NCBI GenBank assembly: GCA_018240935.1
Contig: JAFEEV010000191.1
Coordinates: 1 to 8,725, forward strand
Direction of reading: 5' to 3'
Length of the DNA: 8,725 nucleotides
DNA from: Pseudomonadota bacterium
GTDB taxonomy: Bacteria; Pseudomonadota; Gammaproteobacteria; Burkholderiales; Nitrosomonadaceae
The notes below the pieces were generated by a model, which saw nothing but the letters and a program-made list of their open reading frames with translations, did no database searches and was not told where the DNA came from. Position numbers and translations under genes: made by a program. Position 1 is the first letter of the stretch; the number at the start of each line of letters is the position of its first letter. Below, one piece after another: positions 1-5,876 of the stretch.

Positions 1-535
1 CGTGCTTGCCGCCGATGGCTTTGGCAATCAATTCGCCTTCTTCGTTACCGACCGGCACGCCGGGCCACTTAGGTAAAAAAGCCACGTCATCGTACAGCAC
101 GCAATTGTCCATATGCGAAATTTCCAGCGGCGTTTCGAGCATGCTAAGCGCGGCGGTATGCACTGCGTGCGTGTGGATAATGCACTGCACATCGGGGCGC
201 GCGCGATACAACCAGGAATGAAAGCGGTTGGCCGGATTGGCCATGCCGTCGCCTTGCAGAACCTGCAAATCTTCGTTGACGAGCAGCAAATTACTCGCGC
301 AAATCTCGTCAAAGCCGAACCCCAGGCGCTGCGTCAAATAAGTCCCCGGTTGCGCGCCGCGTGCGGTGATTTGCCCCGCCAACCCGGAATCGTGACCGTT
401 ATCAAATAATATCCGGCAAGTCAGCGCCAGCTTCTGCGCTTGCGTGTAATCAGCACCCTGCAGGTGTTGATCCATCTGTACAAACGATTGTTGCATCAAT
501 TGATCTTTGTTTAAGCTGAAAGTGTCGTTGCTCAT
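1..535 (-). CDS. Class II aldolase/adducin family protein (partial, C-terminus off the left edge)
   Basis: The minus-strand frame is open from ATG at 535-533 to the window edge and gives 178 residues; the family usually has about 220-260, so the C-terminal quarter or so is missing. What I see: a GLAGQITARG stretch at residues 51-60 at the place of the family's G-N-x-S loop, RARPDV at 111-116, and a metal-binding HTHA at 121-124 supplying two histidines (H121, H123). The third zinc histidine expected downstream lies outside the window. Known members cleave or epimerise sugar phosphates such as fuculose- or ribulose-phosphate; others are non-enzymatic adducin-like proteins. By eye the catalytic Glu of fuculose aldolase (four residues before the conserved His, here H106) falls on Ala102, so classical aldol cleavage is doubtful. 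The start lies 15 bp after the hslR stop, suggesting cotranscription. The upstream GGA is only a weak ribosome site. Family is firm; substrate unknown. Confidence 0.85.
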   Translation of the reverse strand, partial: MSNDTFSLNKDQLMQQSFVQMDQHLQGADYTQAQKLALTCRILFDNGHDSGLAGQITARGAQPGTYLTQRLGFGFDEICASNLLLVNEDLQVLQGDGMANPANRFHSWLYRARPDVQCIIHTHAVHTAALSMLETPLEISHMDNCVLYDDVAFLPKWPGVPVGNEEGELIAKAIGGKH

Positions 536-550
536 AATTTTTTCCGGATT

Positions 551-955
551 TTAATAGTCATCGTGATTGGATGTGAAACGTTCGATCTCGCGCCGGTCCC
601 GCTTGGTTGGCCGCCCTTTGGTGTTAAACGGCTGCGGCTGCGCTTTCAAGCGGGCAGCCAGCAACTCCCGCCGCTCCCGGCTTTCGCCGGTTTCACGGTA
701 CAGCTGCTGAGCCACCGGCGCGGATCCTCTCTTATTGGATAATCCCAATACTTCAATATCATACTGATAATTGCCGATGCGAATGGTCAATCTGTCTCCG
801 GCCGCAAGCACTTTGGCTGGTTTAACCCGCTGATCATTCAAAGTTACCCGGCCGCGCTCAATCGCCTCGGCGGCCAATGACCGTGTTTTGAAGAAACGCG
901 CGGCAAACAGCCATTTGTCGATGCGAAATTTTTCTACGCTATCATCGGGTTGCAT
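551..955 (-). CDS. hslR: Heat-shock protein Hsp15, S4-domain RNA-binding protein
   Basis: This encodes 134 residues, close to the 133 of E. coli Hsp15. The S4 RNA-binding fold occupies about residues 9-70: RIDKWLFAARFFKTR at 11-25, then ERGRVTLNDQRVKPAK at 33-48 and GDRLTIRIG at 53-61. A charged C-terminal helix and tail follow (YRETGESRERRELLAARL, then GRPTKRDRREIERF at 114-127), matching the family's C-terminal extension. Hsp15 binds free 50S subunits that still carry a nascent chain on peptidyl-tRNA and helps recycle them after premature translation stops; it acts in the cytoplasm. The start follows the stop of the hydrolase-OsmC gene by 7 bp and the stop precedes the aldolase-like gene by 15 bp, so it is probably the middle gene of a three-gene transcript. 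No good Shine-Dalgarno is visible, so translational coupling is likely. Identification is confident from overall similarity. Confidence 0.92.
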   Translation of the reverse strand: MQPDDSVEKFRIDKWLFAARFFKTRSLAAEAIERGRVTLNDQRVKPAKVLAAGDRLTIRIGNYQYDIEVLGLSNKRGSAPVAQQLYRETGESRERRELLAARLKAQPQPFNTKGRPTKRDRREIERFTSNHDDY

Positions 956-962
956 GGCAAAA

Positions 963-2195
963 CTAGTCCACGAGACGGGTTTCTATTTGAATCTTGCTTT
1001 GCAGCGTTTTGTGCACCGGACATTGATTGGCGATTTCCAGCAAGCGGGTTCGTTGCTGCTCGCTGAGATTGCCGCTCAATTGAATTTTGCGCGTCATGAC
1101 ATCGATCTGCGTTTTCTGCTTTTCGCAACCGCCGCAATCTTCGGCATGAATCCGGCTGTGATGCAATTCGACGTGAATATCCTGCAAATCGATTTTTTTG
1201 TGATTCGCGTACATGCGCAGCGTCATCGAAGTGCAGCTGCCCAATGCCGCGAGCAACAATTCGTAGGGATTGAGCCCAAGGTCGGCGCCACCCAACGCAA
1301 TCGGCTCATCGCTGATCAACCGGTGATGCGGCGTCAGAATTTCACGGGTGAATTTTTTATCACTTTCGCGCACGATCACACTGCCCGGTTCAACGGTTGG
1401 CCGCTGAACTCCATCTGTTTTGACCGGAACCTGACCGGTTCTGAGGTAACGGCTGGCCCAGGCGGATAAAACCTCCGCCACATATTGCGAATCCTGCGGA
1501 TTGGACAGTAAGTGATCGGCCTGATCGAGCGATACAAAGCTTTTCGGATGTTTGGCCGCGGCAAAGATTCGCCCCGCTTCGTCGATCGAAACGATCTCGT
1601 CCAGCGGTGAATGAACTATCAATAATGCTTTTCTGAGCGCACCGATATGCGCTACCGAATTGTATTGCTCCAAATCGTCGATGAATTGGCGCCGTATCTT
1701 AAAGCTTCTTCCCGCCAATTCGACTTGCACCGATTCTTCGCTTTGCAGCTTCCGGTAAGAGTCGGCGAACAAATGCTTGACATGCGCGGCTGTCGCCGGT
1801 GCGCCGATGGTGGTCACCGCTTTGACCGAGGGCAGATCTTGAGCGACCGCCAGCACAGCCGCGCCGCCCAGGCTGTGCCCGATCAGCAGCGCCGGAGCGG
1901 CATAGTGCTGCTCCAAATAACGCGCCGCGGCTAATAAATCCTGCAAGTTGGACGAAAAATTGGTATTGGAGAAATCCCCTTGACTGTTGCCGAGACCGGT
2001 AAAATCGAAACGCAATACCGCGATACCGCGATCCGCCAAAGCCAGCGCAATCCGCGCCGCCGCCGGATTGTCTTTGGAGCAGGTAAAACAATGCGCGAAC
2101 AGCGCATACGACTTGATCGCGCCGGACGGGATTTCCAGCAAGCCGGATAACGATTGACCTTGCGAATTTTGAAATACAGCTTCAATGCGGGGCAT
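963..2195 (-). CDS. Bifunctional alpha/beta hydrolase / OsmC family protein
   Basis: A 410-residue fusion of two known domains. Residues 1 to about 255 form an alpha/beta hydrolase: oxyanion-region FAHCFTCSKD near 33-42, RFDFTGLGNSQGD at 62-74, and nucleophile elbow GHSLGG at 106-111 (Ser108). Asp199 (in HSPLDE) and His228 (in QADHL) complete the probable triad. Residues about 265-408 form an OsmC/Ohr-type domain, with LGLNPYELLLAALGSC ending in Cys321 and a second thiol Cys392 in NQCPVHKTL. In OsmC/Ohr proteins this cysteine pair reduces organic hydroperoxides; the hydrolase half may cleave ester or lipid substrates, but its substrate is unknown. Two extra cysteines (354, 357 in DCGGC) lie inside the OsmC half. 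This fusion is known in proteobacteria. A possible AAAGG ribosome site lies about 10 nt before the ATG, and a candidate promoter lies at 2227-2254. First gene of the minus-strand cluster with hslR. Confidence 0.93.
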   Translation of the reverse strand: MPRIEAVFQNSQGQSLSGLLEIPSGAIKSYALFAHCFTCSKDNPAAARIALALADRGIAVLRFDFTGLGNSQGDFSNTNFSSNLQDLLAAARYLEQHYAAPALLIGHSLGGAAVLAVAQDLPSVKAVTTIGAPATAAHVKHLFADSYRKLQSEESVQVELAGRSFKIRRQFIDDLEQYNSVAHIGALRKALLIVHSPLDEIVSIDEAGRIFAAAKHPKSFVSLDQADHLLSNPQDSQYVAEVLSAWASRYLRTGQVPVKTDGVQRPTVEPGSVIVRESDKKFTREILTPHHRLISDEPIALGGADLGLNPYELLLAALGSCTSMTLRMYANHKKIDLQDIHVELHHSRIHAEDCGGCEKQKTQIDVMTRKIQLSGNLSEQQRTRLLEIANQCPVHKTLQSKIQIETRLVD

Positions 2196-2226
2196 GGACT
2201 ATTTACCTTTCAACAACGGATCAGAA

Positions 2227-2254
2227 ACTTTATTAAGCTGAATGCCGCTGGCAA
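2227..2254 (-). promoter_or_regulatory. Candidate sigma70-type promoter for the hydrolase-OsmC / hslR cluster
   Basis: Read on the minus strand, TTGCCA (2254-2249) is separated by 16 bp from TAAAGT (2232-2227). These match 5/6 and 4/6 of the TTGACA/TATAAT consensus. Transcription would start near 2220, giving a leader of about 25 nt before the ATG at 2195. Found by eye only; the -10 match is modest. Confidence 0.35.
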
Positions 2255-2362
2255 ATAGTACCAAAAATAGAATGAAAAGATGTTTTTCTTCGCGGAAAAA
2301 TTAACAAGCTTCGGGATAATTCAGGTTTATGTTGAATGCCGGCAAGGCAAATGCGCCTGGAA

Positions 2363-3232
2363 TCAAGTCATAAGTTCGGCCGGCTGTGTTTTTTCTTGCG
2401 GCATGGATGACGCAGTACGTTTTTGCGTTTTCAGCACTTCATCCAAGCGGAAATCCCCAGTGGCATGACCGGAGGAAGCGCCGCCATCACTGAGCAAATC
2501 ATCGATTGCCGCCTTGGCGGTCACAATCGTGCGGGCATCCACCGTCACTTTTGCCAGAATTTTTTGCAGAACCGCACGATCGATCGCGATGCCGGCCCGG
2601 TCAATCGAATAGTATCTTGCGACCTCGGTGCGGTTGTTTAACAGCATTGCCGCATTTCCCCATACGACATTGTCACGATCGACGCCAGCCACCGTATCGA
2701 TTGCCCACACGACCATATCGCCGAAGGTCTTACCGGCGGATATCTGCGTGAGCATGTGATCCACCACCACCGCTTTATTGGCCGGTGAAAATGTATTATC
2801 AAACAAATGATTGACGACTCTGGACACATTGTAAGTATTGTAATGGCGCGAAGCTTTTCCCCAGTTGGCATCCGAGAATGAAACGGATGACAAGGCACCC
2901 GTCACCTCCGCGATGATTTCACCTTGCGAAGCGCTATTGGCCTGCTTGCGCGCGATAAAATCAATCAGCAGATTTTTATTACTTTCCGATGCGCGGCTAC
3001 CAATCAAATCGTTGATAAATGAGGCGGCAAATTCAGCGTGACTCAGCTGAGCGGGATAATGCTTGTCGAAGAATAAAGCGCTTTGCGCCAAGGATTGCGC
3101 TAAATCGGCCAAGGATTGGCCATTGTTCAACTGCGAACCGAGAATTGTCAGATTCATTGCGCCTGGCGCAGTTTTAAACAATGCCAATATGAGCTGCAAA
3201 ATGGAAGTCTGCTGTTGAACGGTTAGTACCAT
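2363..3232 (-). CDS. Hypothetical protein with internally duplicated helical module (DUF4214/S-layer-like)
   Basis: I do not recognise a named gene. From ATG 3232 the product has 289 residues; an in-frame ATG at 3280 would add 16 mostly charged residues. I prefer 3232 because MVLTVQQQTS opens directly into the first predicted helix, although neither start has a clear ribosome site. Residues about 71-140 and 141-210 are an internal duplication with a 67-residue offset: N85-K86/N152-K153, D91/D158, G104/G171, V117/V184 and W124-G125/W191-G192 line up without gaps. The segment N-terminal to this (NLTILGSQLNNGQSLADLAQ, 27-46) and the module style resemble the N-terminal regions of DUF4214-type, S-layer or RTX-like secreted proteins, but no C-terminal repeats or calcium-binding nonapeptides follow. 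No signal peptide or membrane segment is evident. Residues about 248-289 look disordered. It is divergent from the GpsA-like gene. Coding is likely; function unknown. Confidence 0.7.
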   Translation of the reverse strand: MVLTVQQQTSILQLILALFKTAPGAMNLTILGSQLNNGQSLADLAQSLAQSALFFDKHYPAQLSHAEFAASFINDLIGSRASESNKNLLIDFIARKQANSASQGEIIAEVTGALSSVSFSDANWGKASRHYNTYNVSRVVNHLFDNTFSPANKAVVVDHMLTQISAGKTFGDMVVWAIDTVAGVDRDNVVWGNAAMLLNNRTEVARYYSIDRAGIAIDRAVLQKILAKVTVDARTIVTAKAAIDDLLSDGGASSGHATGDFRLDEVLKTQKRTASSMPQEKTQPAELMT

Positions 3233-3310
3233 ACTGTGGGTTCTTGTCTTTCGCGTCCGGTCATTTGATAGGCGATCCATAGAAACAGCATAGATTGCAT
3301 CTGATTACAA

Positions 3311-3340
3311 AATATAATCTTCAAATAAAATCAATTTCAA
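3311..3340 (-). promoter_or_regulatory. Candidate sigma70-type promoter for the duplicated hypothetical protein
   Basis: On the minus strand TTGAAA (3340-3335) is followed after 18 bp by TATATT (3316-3311), in a locally AT-rich stretch. The predicted start of transcription is near 3304. That gives a leader of about 24 nt to the upstream ATG at 3280, or about 70 nt to the preferred ATG at 3232. It lies about 90 bp from the inverted-repeat element, which therefore sits upstream of the promoter. Confidence 0.4.
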
Positions 3341-3427
3341 AATACTGACCTGCTGGTGCGCCCGATTTTCGGTGATAATGCCGCCTTTGGCAATGTGGCA
3401 AATTGTCGCATCTAAAGACTCTATCAG

Positions 3428-3570
3428 GGAAACGCTGATTAATTCGGCGGACGAGATGAAGCACGAGGCGCACGGAACACAGCAACCGAGGCATATCAAT
3501 ACGATAGGCGCGGATGCGAGTACCGCGCAACAAAGTGATTCGCTCGTATAGTCAATTAATCAGCGTTTCC
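3428..3570. mobile_element. Candidate MITE-like miniature inverted-repeat element
   Basis: The ends are perfect 17-bp inverted repeats: GGAAACGCTGATTAATT at 3428-3444 and its exact reverse complement at 3554-3570. Complementarity continues imperfectly inward: ACGAG at 3451-3455 pairs with CTCGT at 3543-3547 at the same distance from each end, GAA.CAC follows with a one-base shift, and GCACGG (3470-3475) faces the near-complement CCGCGC (3523-3528). The 143-bp unit could fold into a long imperfect hairpin with a core of about 47 bp. It encodes no transposase. The flanking 4-mers TCAG (3424-3427) and TTAG (3571-3574) match at 3 of 4 positions, which could be a decayed target duplication but is weak. 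Small non-coding elements with such ends are typically mobilised by a full-length insertion sequence elsewhere in the genome. A single copy here cannot prove mobility. Confidence 0.55.
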
Positions 3571-3604
3571 TTAGCAGTATGAATTAACGATTTGTATAAA
3601 CTTT

Positions 3605-4510
3605 ATGACTTTACCCTTACAAATTCTCGTTCTGGGTCACGGCGAAATGGGCCATGCGATGGAGTTTCTGCTCAAAGACCGGCATAAGCTGAGTATCTGG
3701 GAAAAATTTCCCCAAAATGCTTATCCCTATGCCGCTTTGCAGGACGGCGCGGCGCATGCCGACATTGCGATACTTTGCCTGCCGGTTAATCCGCATGGCG
3801 AAGTCGTCCGGCAAATCGCGCCGCTGCTGAAAAAGACCTGTCTTTGCGTCAGCATCGCCAAAGGACTCGATGAAGCAGGCAAAACCGCGGCGCAAATCTT
3901 CGCGGAAAATCTGCCGCCGCAACAACCGTACGCATTGCTGTACGGTCCGATGATTTCCGAGGAAATCCGCGCCGGCCGTCACGCATTCGCGCAACTGGGC
4001 AGCCGCGATCCGGCCGCCTTTCATGTCATGCAAACCTGCTTCCATCACACCCGGCTGCATATCGAGCATACTTTTGACATCGCCGGCATCAGCTGGGCGG
4101 TGATTTTAAAGAATGTGTATGCGATGGCATTCGGCATGGCCGATGAACTGAAACTCGGCGATAACGTGCGCGGTTTTCTGGCCGTGGCGGCTTTGCACGA
4201 ACTGAGCCGAATGGTGCAAGCGATGGGCGGACAGATCGATAGTCCGTATCATTTGGCCGGATTGGGCGATCTGATCACCACGGCGACCAGCGAGCACTCA
4301 CATCACCACGAGCTGGGCCGCAAACTGGCGCGCGAAGAATCCGGCAACATTTGCGGCGAGGGGCTGCACACCCTGAAGATGATCCACCGGCACCGCTTAT
4401 TCAACACGCAAAAATATCCGCTTTTCCAGATGATTCAGTCTGTTGTGCAAAATCCCCGCGATGTCCGTCCGCAATTCGAGGCGTATTTCGAGCATTTATA
4501 CCGGCGCTGA
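3605..4510 (+). CDS. GpsA-like NAD(P)-dependent glycerol-3-phosphate dehydrogenase family protein
   Basis: The 301-residue product shows the GpsA plan: nucleotide-binding VLGHGEMG at 9-16 (G11, G13, G16), LPVNPHGEVV at 59-68 in place of the usual VPSHAL segment, SIAKGLDE at 83-90 (K86), YGPMISEE at 113-120, ILKNVYAMAFGMADELKLGDN at 167-187 with the catalytic-type Lys169, and LAGLGDL at 217-223 (Asp222). Known GpsA reduces dihydroxyacetone phosphate to sn-glycerol 3-phosphate for phospholipid synthesis in the cytoplasm. It differs from typical GpsA: about 30 residues shorter, mainly between the first nucleotide-binding segment and residue 50; and the SRN phosphate-binding motif after GLGDL is replaced by SHHH at 232-235. 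The substrate may therefore be altered, and I withhold the gene symbol. No good ribosome site precedes the ATG. It is the first plus-strand gene, 116 bp before ilvE, and may be transcribed separately. Confidence 0.82.
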   Translation: MTLPLQILVLGHGEMGHAMEFLLKDRHKLSIWEKFPQNAYPYAALQDGAAHADIAILCLPVNPHGEVVRQIAPLLKKTCLCVSIAKGLDEAGKTAAQIFAENLPPQQPYALLYGPMISEEIRAGRHAFAQLGSRDPAAFHVMQTCFHHTRLHIEHTFDIAGISWAVILKNVYAMAFGMADELKLGDNVRGFLAVAALHELSRMVQAMGGQIDSPYHLAGLGDLITTATSEHSHHHELGRKLAREESGNICGEGLHTLKMIHRHRLFNTQKYPLFQMIQSVVQNPRDVRPQFEAYFEHLYRR

Positions 4511-4529
4511 TGCGGGCGGCCGCACGCAT
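4510..4529. other. GC-rich hairpin at the end of the GpsA-like gene
   Basis: ATGCG (4510-4514) and CGCAT (4525-4529) flank a GC-rich interior containing the palindrome GCGGCCGC (4515-4522 region), starting at the last base of the stop codon. It could form a stable RNA stem. No T-tract follows, so it is not a standard intrinsic terminator; it might protect the 3' end or do nothing. Confidence 0.3.
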
Positions 4530-4614
4530 GCCATGAAAGAACTCCATTCATGTTGCTGTATTTCATCGCTGCAATAAAAATACGTTAGAATATGTGCCTT
4601 TTAGAAATTTTATC

Positions 4615-4619
4615 GGGGG
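4615..4619 (+). promoter_or_regulatory. Ribosome binding site choosing the ilvE start
   Basis: GGGGG lies 7 nt before ATG 4627 and 13 nt before a second in-frame ATG at 4633. The spacing favours the upstream start. A possible -10 hexamer TAGAAT sits at 4586-4591, but no convincing -35 element could be paired with it. Confidence 0.4.
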
Positions 4620-4626
4620 TTCCTGA

Positions 4627-5547
4627 ATGTCAATGGCTGACCGCGACGGTGTAATCTGGTATGACGGGAAAATGGTCCCCTGGCGGGATGCCAATACACA
4701 TGTGTTAACCCATACCCTGCATTACGGCTTGGGTGTTTTTGAAGGATTGCGCGCGTATGAAACCGCGCAGGGCGCTGCGATTTTCCGCTTGCAGGAGCAT
4801 ACCGACCGCCTGTTCAATTCGGCGCATATTTTCATGATGAAAATGCCGTACGACAAGGCCACGATCATGCAAGCGCAGCGCGATGTCGTCAAACAGAACA
4901 AACTGTCATCCGCGTATATCCGCCCGATCGCCTTTTATGGCGCCGAAGCGATGGGATTGTCCGCCAGAACGTTATCGGTGCATATCGCCATCGCCGCCTG
5001 GTCGTGGGGAACGTATTTGGGCCCGGAAGCGCTGGAAAACGGCATTCGCGTCAAAACTTCGTCCTTTACCCGCCATCACGTCAATATCAATATGTGCCGC
5101 GCCAAATCGGTCACGACCTACGCCAATTCGATTCTGGCGAACCAGGAAGTGGCGCTGAACGGTTACGATGAAGCTTTGCTGCTGGACGTGGAAGGTTATG
5201 TGGCGGAAGGCTCCGGGGAAAATATTTTTGTCGTCAAGCAAGGCAAACTGTACACGCCGGATTTAACATCCTGCCTGGAAGGCATTACGCGCGCATCGAT
5301 CATTGAAATCGCCGGTGAACTCGGCATCCCGGTGATCGAAAAACGCATCACGCGCGACGAAATTTACTGCGCCGACGAAGCGTTCTTCACCGGCACCGCC
5401 GCCGAAGTGACGCCGATCCGCGAACTGGATAACCGCATCATCGGCGCCGGCAAGCGCGGCCCGATCACGGCACAACTGCAAAACTTATTCTTTGATTGCG
5501 TCAAAGGCCGGGCTAAAAATCACGCCGGCTGGCTTACCTTGGTTTAA
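4627..5547 (+). CDS. ilvE: Branched-chain-amino-acid aminotransferase
   Basis: The 306-residue product matches the usual length of bacterial IlvE (about 305-310). It is a fold-type IV PLP enzyme performing the last step of leucine, isoleucine and valine synthesis, or the first step of their breakdown, by moving an amino group between glutamate and branched-chain 2-oxo acids. Visible signatures: LHYGLGVFEGLRAY at 31-44, YIRPIAFYG at 97-105, the PLP-binding lysine in CRAKSVTTYANS (Lys160), DEALLLDVEGYVAEGSGENIF at 181-201 with cofactor-contacting Glu194, the LEGITRASI element at 217-225, and FFTGTAAEVTPI at 253-264. All key residues are present. The start is set by a GGGGG ribosome site 7 nt upstream. 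The small zinc-finger gene starts 24 bp after the stop and is probably cotranscribed. Confidence 0.95.
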   Translation: MSMADRDGVIWYDGKMVPWRDANTHVLTHTLHYGLGVFEGLRAYETAQGAAIFRLQEHTDRLFNSAHIFMMKMPYDKATIMQAQRDVVKQNKLSSAYIRPIAFYGAEAMGLSARTLSVHIAIAAWSWGTYLGPEALENGIRVKTSSFTRHHVNINMCRAKSVTTYANSILANQEVALNGYDEALLLDVEGYVAEGSGENIFVVKQGKLYTPDLTSCLEGITRASIIEIAGELGIPVIEKRITRDEIYCADEAFFTGTAAEVTPIRELDNRIIGAGKRGPITAQLQNLFFDCVKGRAKNHAGWLTLV

Positions 5548-5571
5548 TCCTGTTATTTTGGAGTTACTCAT

Positions 5572-5775
5572 ATGAATCAACAAAGCAATAATAAAGCCCG
5601 AGAAATCGAAGTCACCGCCGACGACTTGCCGCTGCACTGCCCGACACCGGCGATGCTGCTGTGGAATACCCATCCGCGGGTTTTCCTGCCAATAGAAGCC
5701 ACCGGCGAAGCGCTCTGCCCTTACTGCGGCACGCATTACACGCTGAAAGGCGGCGCCGTTGCAGGACATCATTAA
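5572..5775 (+). CDS. CHCC zinc-finger domain protein (NDUFS6-like, zf-CHCC)
   Basis: A 67-residue protein with the zf-CHCC pattern: Cys23, His34, Cys49 and Cys52 (in LCPYCGTHY at 48-56) would bind one zinc ion. The family is related to the zinc-binding accessory subunit NDUFS6 of mitochondrial complex I. Free-standing bacterial copies are of uncertain function, and here no NADH dehydrogenase genes are nearby. The segment HPRVFLPIE at 34-42 and the short tail after the last cysteine are typical. GGAG at 5560-5563 is a good ribosome site, 8 nt before the ATG. It starts 24 bp after ilvE and likely shares its transcript. To my knowledge ilvE plus this small gene is a recurrent pair in betaproteobacteria; I could not check this. 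Confidence 0.88.
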   Translation: MNQQSNNKAREIEVTADDLPLHCPTPAMLLWNTHPRVFLPIEATGEALCPYCGTHYTLKGGAVAGHH

Positions 5776-5876
5776 AACCGGTTGATTTCCGCGCAAACTT
5801 GCGTTCCGGTGATCACGATGGAATCATGATGGCGGATCGCGTTTTATCAACACTCTTTCTTTCGGATGATTAACCT

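Larger units (their letters stand above)
3233..3604. other. 372-bp divergent intergenic region, no supported gene
   Basis: This stretch separates the minus-strand duplicated protein from the plus-strand GpsA-like gene. It holds a candidate promoter for the minus gene (3311-3340) and a 143-bp inverted-repeat element (3428-3570). Two short minus-strand frames (3305-3499 and 3321-3533) read through an arm of the inverted repeat and look unlike conserved proteins, so I do not call them. No clear promoter for the GpsA-like gene could be fixed; TATAAA at 3595-3600 is too close to its ATG for a normal leader. Confidence 0.6.

Noticed and set aside
888..1469. 193-codon plus-strand open frame
   Set aside because: It lies antisense to the firmly identified hydrolase-OsmC and hslR genes, and its translation has no recognisable protein character. 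It is a shadow of a GC-biased coding region.
2196..2362. Terminator for the duplicated hypothetical protein
   Set aside because: Only 4-5 bp stems without a T-run are visible; nothing meets the standard for an intrinsic terminator.
3305..3533. Two overlapping short minus-strand frames in the intergenic region
   Set aside because: Both run through an arm of the inverted-repeat element and have unusual composition with many Cys and Arg. No ribosome site or conserved motif is seen.
3547..3552. TATAGT near the right end of the inverted-repeat element as an outward promoter for the GpsA-like gene
   Set aside because: The -10 match is good, but no -35 element is found at 16-18 bp upstream.
3595..3600. 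TATAAA just before the GpsA-like start as a promoter -10
   Set aside because: It would place the transcription start inside the ATG with no leader, and no matching -35 was found.
5777..5810. Possible stem-loop after the zinc-finger gene (ACCGG/CCGGT outer, CGCA/TGCG inner)
   Set aside because: The outer and inner stems are short and separated by unpaired bases, and no T-tract follows, so it is not convincing as a terminator.
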